Shown here in pieces: positions 43,698 through 55,169 of a stretch of DNA of 64,000 nucleotides. Source of the DNA: Protopterus annectens (lineage: Eukaryota; Chordata; Ceratodontiformes; Protopteridae); contig NC_056727.1 in assembly GCF_019279795.1 (NCBI RefSeq), positions 1,212,796,077-1,212,860,076 of the forward strand, read 5' to 3'. The position numbers and the translations under genes are program-made. Each line of letters opens with the position of its first letter. The stretch's first letter is position 1. Under the pieces are notes generated by a model. It worked only from the letters and a program-made list of their open reading frames with translations, made no database searches and was not told the DNA's origin.

Positions 43698-46205
43698 TGA
43701 ACCTAATAATGGGCGACTTCAACTACCCCACCATTAACTGGGAAAACTACTCATGTACCAACTCCTTAGCTCAAAGCTTTCTGAAATTCATAAACTCCAA
43801 TGCCCTGGATCAACTTATCTACACCCCCACCAGGGGTAACAATATCCTAGACCTAGTCATTACTAATATGAGTGACCGGTGTTCCATGCCTGATGTCAAC
43901 TCCTTGTTGGTCCGATCCGACCATAAGCTAATCACCCCTGACAGCCACATCCTGCCCCCACCCCCCACCCCCACCCCCATTAAGGAAACCACTGTAAAAT
44001 ATTTCTCCAAAGCCAACTTCATGCTTCTTAAGACAGAAGTGGTGAACTTCATGACACCCATGCAGATGGACAATACAGTTACAACTGCTGAATCCTACAC
44101 AAATGCACTCTATAAGCACTTACACGAGTCCATAGATCGTGCTATCCCAAACAGAACCAAGATGCTATCCTCCAAAAAAAGGAAGCCAATCAGGTGGTCC
44201 CCTGCCATAAACAAACTGTACAACAGAAGGAAGAAACTGTTGCAAAAGAGATTAAAATCCCATGAGTGGAGGAGCTCCCTGGTCAGCCTCAGTAAGAAGC
44301 TGAGATCCCTTATAAGATCCTCCAAAGCTAGCTACGAAAACAAAATCTCCACTAATTCTAAGGACAACCACAAAGCATTCTATAGCTATGACAAGAATCT
44401 TGATGGCAACACCCAGATCTGCTCTGAGTTACAGCACAAAGGCATGAAAATTACAGAACCAACTGATATTGCCAACATCCTGGCAGATAGGTTCAGTTAC
44501 TACTTTACCCCCCCACCCCCTAAAGGACCCACATCTATACAGGAAGAATGCAGCATCCCTGTAATCACAATTATGCAGGTTAAGGCTGCACTCTCTAAAG
44601 CAGAAAAACAGCATCCATGGGACCGGACAACATCTGGGGCTGCATTTTACACGAACTTCAGAACGAACTGGCTCCCTACTTAAGCACCATGTTCAATAAT
44701 AGCCTCGCATCAGGCTTTGTGCCCACTGAATGGCACACAGCAACAGTTATCCCACTCCACAAAGGGGGAGCTACCACTGATCCCAGGAACTATGGACCTA
44801 TTAGCCTGACGAGCCTGGTCTGCAAGGCCATTGAACGTATCATCATGGAACTCATAAACAAAGATATTGGTAACCTCCAAACTCTGGATCCCACCCAGTT
44901 CGGGTTTGTGAAAGGCAGATCATGCCTCCTGAACCTGATCGACTTTTTTGAGGTAGTCACCAAAGCCCATAGATGAGGGTAAGGTGGTTCACACAGCCTA
45001 TCTTGACCTCGCCAAGGCTTTCGACACCATCCCCCATTCTGGAATTATAGCTAACTCACTAAACTAGGTATAAACTCCTATGTCACAAGATGGGTTGCCA
45101 ACTGGCTCACTGACAGAACCCACACTGTAAAGGTTGCAGACGCCACATCTGACCTCAAAACAGTGACAAGTAGAGTACCACAGGGTTCCATCTTGGGACC
45201 TCTCCTGTTTGGTATCAACTTCTCTGAAGTACAGGCTAACACAGAAGGCCTCTGGCTAACGAGGTTTGCAGATGACTGCAAACTAGGAGCCATAGTCAAG
45301 TCCCCAAATGATGTGGACATCCTACAGAAGGGACTCACTGAGACAGATGCTTGATGTCAGAGCCATGGCCTCAAGCTCAATGCCAAAAAGTGCAGTGTCA
45401 TCCCCTTTGGTAAAAACTCTGTACCCATGAACTACCACATAGGCAGCAATCTACTTAACACCAAATGTGTGATAAGAGACCTTGGGACCCAGGTGGACAG
45501 TAGTCTCTCCTTTGATAGTCACATCGCCACAGTAGTCAGGAAGTCCTTCTACATGGCACACCTCATCATAAAACGGTTCTCATCCAAGAAAAAAAGAGGT
45601 CATTGTTCCCCTCTACTTGACACTCATTAGAGCCATTATAGAGTACAACACCCATTTTGGAATGTACCTCACAAGACATCTGCAGCAGCTGGAAAGGCCA
45701 CAGAAGTACCTCACAAAGAGGCTTACTGGCCTCAAACAAATACCCTACACTGACCACCTCAAAAAAGTCCAGCTTTACTCCATAGCATATCGCCTACTCC
45801 GAGGTGATCTCTACCTAACATATAAAGCTATGTCAAACCCAGAGCTGTTGGACATGCTACACCTAAAGAAATCCCAATCCCACCGAGCTACATGCTCTAG
45901 GGACCCAAGCCTTGTCACCACAATAAACAGGACATGCTGGAGGGATATATTCCTGTCCCAGAGACTTCCCATACTCTGGAACAGGCTACACATCTAGGTC
46001 AAGCAAAGTTCTTCATTAGCACTCTAAGAAAAATCTTGATGATTGGATGGGAAATAGGAAATACACCCTGGGGATCACTTCTGTGTCTGCTCGACAGTAG
46101 CACAGGAAAATAACTTTCTTGGGTGGCATAAGCCAGGGAACCTTGTTGGCTAGGCTTACATAGGCCCTCGGGCCGATAGCCTAGTACCTACCTATGAACC
46201 TATAA
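43698..46205 (+). mobile_element. CR1-5: 5'-truncated CR1-type LINE joined to the CR1-4 tail
   Basis: Begins CCTAATAATGGGCGACTTCA inside the endonuclease (the GDFN motif) directly after the TATGAACC tail of CR1-4. It ends GCCTAGTACCTACCTATGAACC near 46200. Peptides are closest to CR1-1 rather than to CR1-3 or CR1-4, so it belongs to the CR1-1 subfamily. Confidence 0.9.
43705..45997 (+). pseudogene. CR1-5 ORF2, 5' truncated and frameshifted
   Basis: 43697-44683 reads from GDFNYPTINWENYS through VRSDHKLIT to the RT start. Later blocks give ISLTSLVCKAIERIIME (44617-44976), VPQGSILGPLLFGI and RFADDCKLGA (45163-45354), and the C-terminal tail (45617-45997) with FLSQRLPILWN. Motif A (YLDLAKAFDTIPH) is near 45000. 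A TGA near 45353 and frameshifts near 44610, 44970 and 45600 inactivate it. Confidence 0.88.
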
Positions 46206-46696
46206 CATTCCTAACACAGTTAAGATCAGTAGAATAAGGACAAATAACAGCCTGAGTCAAATCTGGACCAACCTTGCTAGTAGGTAAGAGTCATTATGAT
46301 TAATAAGGGGACTAAATCCATCCTTTCTCCTTTTTCTGATCTCATGTGCAATAATTATCAATACATCCTAGAATAATCTCCTTCTAGCAGCAACCACATA
46401 AATTTTGTTCCAACTCTAAAAACATCATTAGTAATAAGGCTCAAAACCAAGTCATGAATCATCTGTTATTTGTAATCCTTCAAATATGTTGAGTAGACAA
46501 TATGCTAATTTATGGAAGACTCCATGTATTAAGTATTTGGGAATCTGATTAGGCTGAATGGTAGAAGATTCAGTTGATAAGACCAATGAGACATTGAAAA
46601 GTAACTGAAGAATTATTTTAGGAGATGGAAGATGGTAAGGCACAGCTGAATCACACACATCAGACATTACACTTTTCTGCTTCCTGCTGTTGTATA
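46206..46696. other. Gene-free region, no feature recognised
   Basis: No recognisable repeat or coding motif between CR1-5 and CR1-6. Confidence 0.55.
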
Positions 46697-47010
46697 GTCA
46701 TAGGTTGTTACTAGGCTAACGACCGCTTGGGCCTTTACAAGCCTAGCTGCGCACCCCAAACCCATTTGGATGCCAATTATCACGGGCATCCACTTGGGAG
46801 GCATATTAGTAGGGAGGTAACTAACAAATTTTTAGAAATGGGATTTAGGTTAAAACTTTTCTTATTGATGGCCTCTGTCCATAAGGGACATGGGAGCCAG
46901 ACCGGAAGTAAATTTATGATTTCCCATCCAATTGCCAAGGTTTTCTTTCAATAGGGTTAGGGATGAGCTCCGTTTTACATAGATAGATAATGTGTTATTC
47001 AATCCTTTCC
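46697..47010 (-). mobile_element. CR1-6: 3' end fragment of a CR1-type LINE
   Basis: On the plus strand it starts CATAGGTTGTTACTAGGCTA and continues with the CR1 3' UTR and the last ORF2 codons (ATTTCCCATCCAATTGCCAA and TTTTACATAGATAGATAATG). It is the same end seen at 690, in a decayed form. Confidence 0.8.
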
Positions 47011-47855
47011 AGCTAACATCCCTTCAAACTTTCTGAGAGTGGATAAGATTATGAAGGGAGAAATTATCTGGGGCAGTAGTAAGGCTTACACATCTTGAAA
47101 AAATTAAAGAGGAGGGAGTTCTGAATGTGCCCGACCCTTACCATTACCATGGCACAGTGCAATTCAAACCGTTTTATCTACATATTCGTAGAACTCTAAA
47201 CGGAAGAAACTCACATCTGTGTGAAGTTTTAATACTGAATTATTAAACAAGGTAACAGCATGGTCCTATTTTTGAACTAAGAATTAGGCATCCATATGTT
47301 AATGAAGGAAGCCATGATGACATTTCGAAGTGCAATTACGAAATTCAAGATTTACCAGTGGGCTAATTTGATTCGACTTGGTCTAACAGTGGAGATGGGG
47401 CCAAAAAGATGAGAAGCTAAGAGAATGCAAGTGCGCACTTTGGAGCACTTGTGGTTTGCTGACAAGTGGGCAACACAGGCTGAAATGTAGCAGCAAGACA
47501 AATAGGCATATGGAGTCATTTAATGTTACACAGTCTGATGTGATGATATTATTACTATAAACTAGGGAGAGAATAGTGTGACTAAAGGTATAACTTATAA
47601 GGCTTTAAGAGACATTCTAAAACTACTGAAGATATACGGCACTGGAGCCATCAGCTGTAAAAGATAGTCAAATTCTCTGAGAATTTCTTGTGTATTTGCA
47701 TGGACATGTTTGTACAATGAGAAAGATGTTTCCAAACATGGTTTCAGAATGCTAGAGATGCAATACGGGTACTTACAAACATATTTTTGTCACATCTTAC
47801 ATTAAATAGTCTTAAAATGGCTTTAACTCTACTGACAAATGCAGTATTTTGTACA

Positions 47856-47859
<4 letters not shown>
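47011..47859. other. Gene-free region, no feature recognised
   Basis: No coding motif or named repeat was recognised. Confidence 0.55.
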
Positions 47860-47936
<77 letters not shown>

Positions 47937-47948
47937 TACACACACACA
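47860..47948. repeat. (TA)n(CA)n compound microsatellite
   Basis: About 26 TA units then about 18 CA units with one interruption (CATACA). Open frames across it are spurious. Confidence 0.97.
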
Positions 47949-48949
47949 ATTGTATTTTTAATAAAATGTGATATTTGAATACAAATTAATAGTAAAAATA
48001 ATTTATAAAATCTTGGTTATAAGTGCTTTTCTGCATTATATGCTTTAAATGACAGAACTCTTATGCAAACTATCATTACAGCTGAGACAGGCACACTTTC
48101 CAGAGATCATGTTTTCTGTACACCTTACATATTTTTATGCGGAGCATCTCCAAAGATGGCCACCTAAGGACAACTCTGTAAGTGACCTGTAAAAGGGAAG
48201 GAGTGACTGCAGACGAGAAGTTATCTGGATATCAAACCATCAAGCCAACTTCTTAAGTGGCCATCAGTGCAAAAGACAGAGACCCCCCCCCCCTTCGTGT
48301 TTGGAGATTTGATGCTCAGCTGCAATCAATTATATAATAAGCTAAGCAAGACTAGGAATACTAACTGGAAGTGTCCAGTGGGACGATTTGATCGATCTAG
48401 ATTTTGCATGATGGCCATACTATTAATCTAGGAACATATTTTATGAGGGCCAAGTAGTAGCGGTACTGCACCTGATCTCCAGTGAGGATTATAGCATCCA
48501 TCCAGCTCATCCAATGGTCAGTGGTCACTGAAGTTCACTCTGGGACCAAAATACAGACAATGTGACTTACTTTTCAATTACGTTGTAACAGGCTATGTGA
48601 AGCCTGTAACTGTCTTTCAATAAAATATACACAAAATCTGTACAATGCACAGTTAAATGTAATTTTTTTTTTCAAAAAAGCTGCAGCTTTTGATTTCAGT
48701 AAATCTTGTGGCATGTAAAATGAGCAGAATGTAAAACAGTGAACTGTACCAAATATGTAACTATTGTCAGTGGAAATGCACTACAGCTGTTAAAAAGGGA
48801 TACAGGCTTCTGAATGAGTGCATGATTTGTACAATCAAAGGCTCAGTATTCCTTAATGTTACAACAGCAAAAAACGGTAGTTTAACCACAAGCAGTATGC
48901 AGCAGGTCAAAAGGCAGTTCAAATAAGTCACTCACAACGTCTCCAGAGT
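47949..48949. other. Gene-free region, no feature recognised
   Basis: No coding motif was recognised. There is a C-run near 48283-48291. Confidence 0.55.
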
Positions 48950-48989
48950 AAGAAAGTATATTTAATCCATGGAACAACAGGGTAAGCGC

Positions 48990-49019
48990 TTTCGCGTAGG
49001 ATCACCTACGCTTCCTCAG
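48990..49019 (-). ncRNA. Hammerhead-like ribozyme core in the PLE terminus
   Basis: On the minus strand: CTGAGGA (49019-49013), one A, then GCGTAGG, loop TGAT, CCTACGC (a perfect 7 bp stem II, 49011-48994), then GAAA (48993-48990) and GCGCTTACC. This order matches the hammerhead core, and hammerheads at PLE ends are established. The single A between CTGAGGA and stem II departs from the consensus, and stem I is not obvious, so activity is uncertain. Confidence 0.65.
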
Positions 49020-49034
49020 ACATCATAGAAAATT

Positions 49035-50250
49035 GTTGGCTGTGGTTTCCTTATGATAAGGTCTGAACTGGACGGAAGTTTCTCGTCCCACATAAAGTAC
49101 CAAGTCCAAAAACTGAATCACATCTCTGCTTGTTTTAAAAGTGAATGATAGCCCAAAACTGTTCCCTTCTAAATCAGCCATGAACTCCTTAAAATGTCCT
49201 ATTTCACCCAGACATACAAAAATTAAATCATCTATAAATCACTTATAGATGATTACACTGTTAATAAAAAAATTATTATAAATGAATTTATTCTCAAAAA
49301 AAAATCATAAATATGATGGCATAAGAAGAAGCAAATGAGGCATCCATAGCGGTGCCTTCCCAATGCAAAAATAACTCCTCTTCAAACTCAAAAAAATTGT
49401 GTCAGACTGAACTCCAACAATTGCAGAATGTAACTGGTTCTAGGGTCCTCGCCCAACATCCTAGCTACGGCCTCCAAACCCAAAGCATGACTGATACTAG
49501 TATACAAAGCTCTAACATCCACACAAGCCCAGTAGAAATCCAGCTCCCAATGCATCCCCCCAACCAATTCACAAAGTTCCTGTATATTCTTAATATGTGA
49601 AGGCTCCCTGGAGGCATAACATTTCAACTGTTCATCTAGAAAAATTCCTACATTTTGTAGATAACCATCAACCCCAGAAACTATTGGTCTCCCTGGAGGA
49701 ACCGTCATGCTTTTGTGAATTTTGGGAATGGTGAAAAATCTGGCTTTCCTGGAGCTCTTGACAAACAATTTTTTGACATCCTTAACATAAAAAAAAAACA
49801 AGCCTTTCACCCCTTTCCAACATTTCCATTAACAGGGAATTCAATTCAGCACTAGGGACATAATCCAACTTTAAGTAAACATTCTTATCTTTCAACAACT
49901 GAAATGCCATCCTATTATATTTATCCTTGGATAAAATGGCCCAGCTGCCTCCTTTATCTGCTTGAGTAAAAACCAGGTTCTCATTATTATTCCGTAAGGT
50001 TTGCAACATAGTCCACTCCTCTTTGTAAAAAAAACAGGAAGCATATAATTTAACTAAACACTTTATATTCACGTTCTATTTCCTTACACAATGTCTTTTT
50101 GAAAACATTAATAACAACAATGTTTTTAGGAGGGACAAATCGACTCACACGGAGAACATGGGGGCACTTTTAACCTATGATTATATTCCCCAAGTATTGC
50201 AACTGTAGAAGAGGAAGCTTTACATTCAGAATTAAATAGGGTTGGTTTAT
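49035..50250 (-). pseudogene. Penelope-like reverse transcriptase, degraded
   Basis: N-terminal block (50072-49782): FTQADKGGSWAILSKDKY, the ADKGG motif of Penelope RTs. Next block (49810-49388): FTIPKIHKS, PPGRPIVSGVDG and CVDVRALYTSI (motif A region). Further minus-strand translation gives GTAMDASFASSYA (usual GxAMG with APxYA), FIDDLIF (catalytic FxDD, after a stop) and LSFTFKTSRDVIQFLDLVLY. It stops after TTANNFL. Frameshifts occur near 49800 and 49300. Penelope RTs are related to telomerase RT and normally carry a GIY-YIG nuclease, absent here. Confidence 0.88.
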
Positions 50251-50260
50251 AGTGCAAGGC

Positions 50261-50980
50261 TGGTGGCTACAACCCCTCCAAACTGCTTTTAAACATTTTT
50301 GTTTACTCATTGTTTTTATTATTAATTTCTGTCAAATAACTAACGTTCCTCATTCAGGGACATGGAACTTGAAGTGGCATATAGTACCACTGTGGAGTTC
50401 CATGGGGTTATTTGACTATAACTGGTTATTTAAGCATACACTCCAATAGTGCACAAAGGCTGTCCTCCTGATATTATAGGGAGGGACTCTCAGCACTTCA
50501 CTGGGGGCTGGTTGGACTGCTATAAAAAACAGTGAACAGTTGTTTTTCTCCACTGGTCCAGGCTGTATCAGGTGACTGCTACTTGAGAAACATCAAAAGT
50601 GAAAGAAGAAAGCTGCTGTTCTTTGTGGACAGATTCAGATAGATGGAACAAGGTGCAGCTCCATGGAAGAGTGACATTTAGATTAAAAAAAGAAAACTTT
50701 TGTAGTAAATGTATTTTTAATAAAGAACACTGTGCTAGGTGACTGCTATCTGAAATGTAGTCTTCATGACCAAGTTTTGGCTGTTCCCTTTATACACGGC
50801 GTTGCTGCTGTCAATCAACATGCATTAGATGTTTTTAAACTGGCTTAATGACCATATAGTAATTCAAAAGACCCTTAAGACAAGAAACTATTATTTACTT
50901 AGTTACTACTTTAAATATAGAAAATATTTATTAGTATCTTCCTGCTGTATTGGATTGTCAGGCTATGAAAAAATGCAACA
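50261..50980. other. Gene-free region, no feature recognised
   Basis: No coding motif or named repeat was recognised. Confidence 0.5.
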
Positions 50981-51620
50981 TCTGTAATCAGGAATATCCC
51001 TGAAGAGTGATAAGGTGCACTGGGAGTATTGCAATATACTGAAATACATTAAAATGCTGCTATTATTTAAAAATCAATAATGTGACTGTAATTGGTGAGC
51101 ATGTGTCTGCATATAGGAGTTGCAATGGACTGCACTGTATGTACAGGACAACAAAGAACTGAATTACATTAATGTGGCTATTTATTCATTCATTCGCTCA
51201 CAGTCAAGACACTGGAGATGTAAGAGCCAAAACTGCCTGTAATCTGTGGCCACATATGGATGGGTGCAGTGGGTTACACTGTGAGGGTCTAACAGCAACA
51301 AGCTAAAATACATTACTGTGACCATTATCTTATTTATTTACTCTAATTCTTTCCAACACAAGACATCTGAGATGTGCACAGTCAATGTGGCTGAAACTGG
51401 TGGGGAAGTGTGTGTGGGGGGGGGGGGTGCAGTGCATTTTTAACAAGGGGAAATACAATCTTGTTTATTTACACATTTATTTGATTACAGTCAAGCATCT
51501 AATGTGTACACTGTCAGTAAAGTGCTATAATTGGTGACTAAAGATGCAGTCTTTGGATGTAAATGACTGATCTCTAGTATTGTTTCATCACAGTCAACAA
51601 TACTGAATCACTGATCTGGT
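50981..51620. repeat. Degenerate tandem repeat, units of roughly 150 bp
   Basis: Successive blocks repeat a pattern of TGTGGCTATTTATTCATTCA, then CACAGTCAAGACACTGGAGA, then GTG(T/C)AGTG-rich sequence. Related steps occur near 51060, 51170, 51310 and 51460. A G-run sits at 51417-51427. Related units recur at 56540-56915. Confidence 0.6.
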
Positions 51621-52249
51621 TTGGCAGGGCTAGTGCGAGTCTGAACAAAACAAGACAAAGATCAACATCTACATATAAATTACCCCATGAATTTCTGAAA
51701 GCTGCAGCTTGTGTCATGGCATATAAAATACCTATTCTTAATCATTCCCATCAAAGAAGGTTTTTGCAGGAGTTTGTAAAACACTTTGATACACACCCTG
51801 GTATATCGGCAGTGTCTGGCACAGTGCTAGCAAAAAAAAAAAAGATCATTATGGACTTGGATTAAAAAAAAAAGGTCAAAACGAAAAAAAAAATTTGACG
51901 TAAAAGCCCAAATACAGTAGCACAATGGTCGTGTTGTAGGAAAAAATGGTGAAATGTCCCAACAGAGATACAGGTTCCTATAAAGACTGGGTGAGAACAC
52001 AGCAAATCAAAAGAAATTCCCTCTGAAGAATTAGACAGATTCACAAAAATACTAATGTAAAATGCGGGAAGCTTAAACTGGCTGTGTAATGTGCATTAAT
52101 GTCTGGTGTGGGACTTAGGATGGCACATCTGGGGTGGAACTTCCACAAAAAATCCTGTGGGTTATGCGACTTCCAAACATCAGAAGTTCCGACACTTTGA
52201 TGGTGATTACTTATACCCTGTCAATAATTACTCCGCATTCCTTGTATAA
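51621..52249. other. Gene-free region, no feature recognised
   Basis: A-runs near 51832-51843 and 51886-51893. No coding motif was recognised. Confidence 0.5.
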
Positions 52250-52335
52250 GACCCTTTTTAATTTATTTATTTGATTTGTTAACTGGGCAAGTGAGATGGT
52301 CCAAAGATCTTTTACAGTCACGACTGAAGCAAAAA
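52250..52335 (-). mobile_element. SINE 3' tail fragment, minus strand
   Basis: On the minus strand GCCCAGTTAACAAATCAAAT AAATAAAT matches the tail of the SINE at 4799-5040 (CCCAGTTAAGAAATGATAAA). The body upstream is too decayed to classify. Confidence 0.5.
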
Positions 52336-53549
52336 GGCAAACACAGACCATGTAAATAGACAAAACATTACACTGAACAAGTAACATTTTAGCTTGTTAT
52401 TTGGTTATACAATGTATCTTTTAACTATATGAGTAGATTTACATGTGTTGAACAATGTAAGGTCTATACATTTATACATTTGGTCAAGCAAATAAAATAA
52501 GATCAATTTATCCATGTTGCCACTCCCCAAACTCTTCACTGCCATGTACTTCAAAAAACTATCTTGCTACCTGTAGATGGGACAGCAACACAGTTACACC
52601 AGCCACCACACCAACTACCTGGTCCCCAGCAGTCCCCAGATCTACCTCTTTGCAGAGTGATGAATGTCACCCTGTGTAAGGCAACGTGGGGGGGGGGGAT
52701 CACTGGTGCTGTCCACTGCCACATCTCTGGAGGGAACTAATCTGAGAGTACAGTGGAGCTACAGCACCTACACATATAAGATGTAGAGTTGCACAGCCAA
52801 ATGGCCCCAAACACTGAGCCACCAGAAACAGAGCCCACCCATGATGCCAGCCATGGAGGTCATTGACATCTGGATAGCTCCCCTCTGGTCCAGTTTGACA
52901 AGCCCTCCTCACCTCTCTATCTTCTGTCACTGTGCTCCCCATCCCCAGTCAATAATCCAATCCTCCCAGTCACTAGTTGACCACAATGGACAGATACTAC
53001 AGTTAATTTGTTAAAATAAATAATTTTTACACATACTGTATAACCACTTTTACTGTCCCAAGTACTAGAAAAACTGCAATTTAAAGAATTGCCAATTCCC
53101 AGTTATTCAACATTTTGTTATGTTTTTTATTTTCCCAAGTATACTTCCATTTTTGTTAACTTCAACATCACAAGATACACATGTATAGCTACATCTAACT
53201 TAACTCAGTGGGATAATTTAGAACACTTGCAACTGCTGCAATAAGGCTGCATTTTAAAGTGTTAAAATCAAGTCTAATAGTAACCACACCAGCATTATAC
53301 TGAATTTCTGTTCTGACATTAATCTGAAATATACATGAAAAAATAGAAACCATTGTTACCTTAATTTATACATGAGAGAATTTTTTCATCAATGAGCTAA
53401 TGTAGCTAACCACTTTCCACATCAAATGTGCGAAGAAGTCACTGAGGTTACTCGCAGCCTCAAAGATACAGTACTGCAAGTTACATTCACATTTCCCAAG
53501 CTAATGTGTATGTATACATATGTACTTTATTAGAGTCAAAACTAACATT
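52336..53549. other. Gene-free region, no feature recognised
   Basis: No coding motif was recognised. There is a G-run near 52688-52697. Confidence 0.5.
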
Positions 53550-55030
53550 GTGAAGCGGCTCACCATACCTGAAGATGTTTGAGAATGTTCACTGTTAAAA
53601 TAGTGCTAACATTTGAGCCTTCTGCCATAGAATGCTCAGCTTTGAGCTTCCCTCCCCCCTTTTGATCAGGTGGACACCCTCACACCTGGACATTCTCACC
53701 CCTGTGGTAAAAGAAGGACATCCGTCTGCACCATCCTCAGTTCTTTCTTGCCTTGCAATCTACAAGGGTATGGTAGAAGTCCAAGCATTATCCATCCAGG
53801 TGGTAAATGTGCCCAGGGTTGGCAACCCTCAACCAAAGCTCCTTTGCCATACTTCATAATCAAACCTTAGGAGGCTCACATCTTACAGGGTTAGGTGACA
53901 AGGAAGGTCAGGAAACAAATGACAGGGTACCAACCCTAATCTAAGGATGGTAGTGAACAGGAGAGAGAGTGGATTACAGAGGGGAAATTACTGCATCAGT
54001 GAACATACTCAAATGTCTGCAATTATAGCAAGTTCCTGCACAGTTGTACAAAGTTAAATATTATATTCACTGTTGCAGTAGTGCTAACATTTGGGAAGAC
54101 TTCCAAACCTTATGGACCAGAGTGCGTCTGGCCCTAGGAAGCTATATGACATAAAAGCCCTAGTCAGATGGCCATGGCAAATCCTACCCCAGCTTTGGAC
54201 ATAAGGTCCCAAAGATGCAGTACTTAAATGTTTGGAGAGATGAACACCTAGCTGCTGTCAAGATGGCCTGTACACTGACACCTCTAAGGATGGCCATCGT
54301 GACTGCCATTGCTCTTGTGGAATGGGTAGGTAAAATTTTACCATGGAAGGAGTAACAGAAGAGATACAGTGGGATAGCCATTTTGAGACATAAGACAGGC
54401 CTTTCCTCCCTAAATTTTGCAAAGGTAGTGAAAAAAATGTGTTTTTCTCGCATCTGTTTGTTTTTCTAGGCACAGTTTGGGTTGCCTGTATACATCAGGG
54501 GTATGTAAAATTCTTCTCCCTTGGACTATAGTAGGAGGCCTAACACAAAGAGGTTAATGAATCTGATTTACAGAAACATCTCACTACTTTGAGCAAGAAT
54601 GTGGGGTTGGATGTATAAGGTTACCTTATCATTGAATAAAATGAGAAAGGAGTGTTTGTGCATAAGTGCCTGCAATTCAGATATTCACATGGCTGATGCT
54701 ATGACCACAAGGAAGAAGGCATTTAAAAATCAAACATATGAGGGCTGCTAATGTTGCAAGCTCAAATGGTAGTAATGTTAAATTTTCCAAAATATGCTAA
54801 CGTCAGTGTAATACAGGGCAGAATTCATAATATTAGCCTATGGCCAAAAGCAGGCTTGTGATAGCAAGGAAAAGAGTGCATTCAGACAGCAGTCACAGGA
54901 TCTACTAGTTAAAGCAGGACAACAACAGTTGGTGTTGATAATGGAAGACCAGAAAGCTCATATTGTGACAGCCAGAACAGGATAGGACGACTGCACGAGT
55001 CCACATGTATGGGAAAACAAGTCTAGCAAA
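53550..55030 (-). mobile_element. DIRS-4: decayed DIRS element, recombinase end only
   Basis: The left terminal-repeat-like sequence GAATGTTCACTGTTAAAATA lies near 53583, and an internal complementary-like block (CACTGTTGCAGTAGTGCTAA) near 54069. Minus-strand recombinase sequence follows, with HSTRA and the matching downstream helix (54453-54184). The region 54520-54900 continues into the recombinase N-terminal half by similarity to 18950-19130. The right limit is approximate; no RT or gag was recognised. Confidence 0.75.
54184..54480 (-). pseudogene. DIRS-4 tyrosine recombinase, C-terminal remnant
   Basis: Minus-strand translation gives LPTHSTRAMAVTMAILRGVS (H-x-x-R box) then ILTAARCSSLQTFKYCIF. 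The position of the nucleophilic Tyr is ambiguous: TFKYCIF keeps a Tyr one residue away from its place in DIRS-2 (TFTKHYH). Confidence 0.78.
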
Positions 55031-55065
55031 TGGCTTAATGGTGGGCAACACATAGTTCATCAACA

Positions 55066-55136
55066 CAGAGAGAGAGAGGGAGAGAGAGAGAGAGAGACAC
55101 CATCAACACAGAGAGAGAGAGAGAGAGAGAGAGTGA
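55066..55136. repeat. GA-rich microsatellite
   Basis: (GA)n tracts, with CACCATCAACACAGAGAGAG repeated between them, so the tract itself is partly duplicated. Confidence 0.9.
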
Positions 55137-55169
55137 GACACGCAATTACATACAAAAGTGTTGTCAACA

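Larger units (their letters stand above)
39386..43705 (+). mobile_element. CR1-4: CR1-type LINE with a short 5' UTR
   Basis: 5' UTR about 39386-39773, related to the end of the CR1-3 tandem unit; ORF1 39774-40741 (frameshifted); ORF2 40773-43566; 3' end GATAGCCTAGTATAAACCTA then TGAACC. Only one partial 5' unit is present, unlike CR1-3. The 3' end runs straight into CR1-5. Confidence 0.92.
48950..50260 (-). mobile_element. Penelope-like element (PLE), truncated
   Basis: Minus-strand coding sequence for a Penelope-type reverse transcriptase runs from about 50250 to 49035 and is followed at once by a hammerhead-like terminus (48990-49019) and a terminal stretch to about 48950. The GIY-YIG endonuclease normally found after the RT is missing. 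The GAAAGCGCTTACC in this terminus is also present in both arms of the palindrome at 12564-16034. Confidence 0.85.

Noticed and set aside
47744-47978. Open frames with Ile-Tyr and His-Thr repeats
   Set aside because: Produced by the (TA)n(CA)n tract on both strands.
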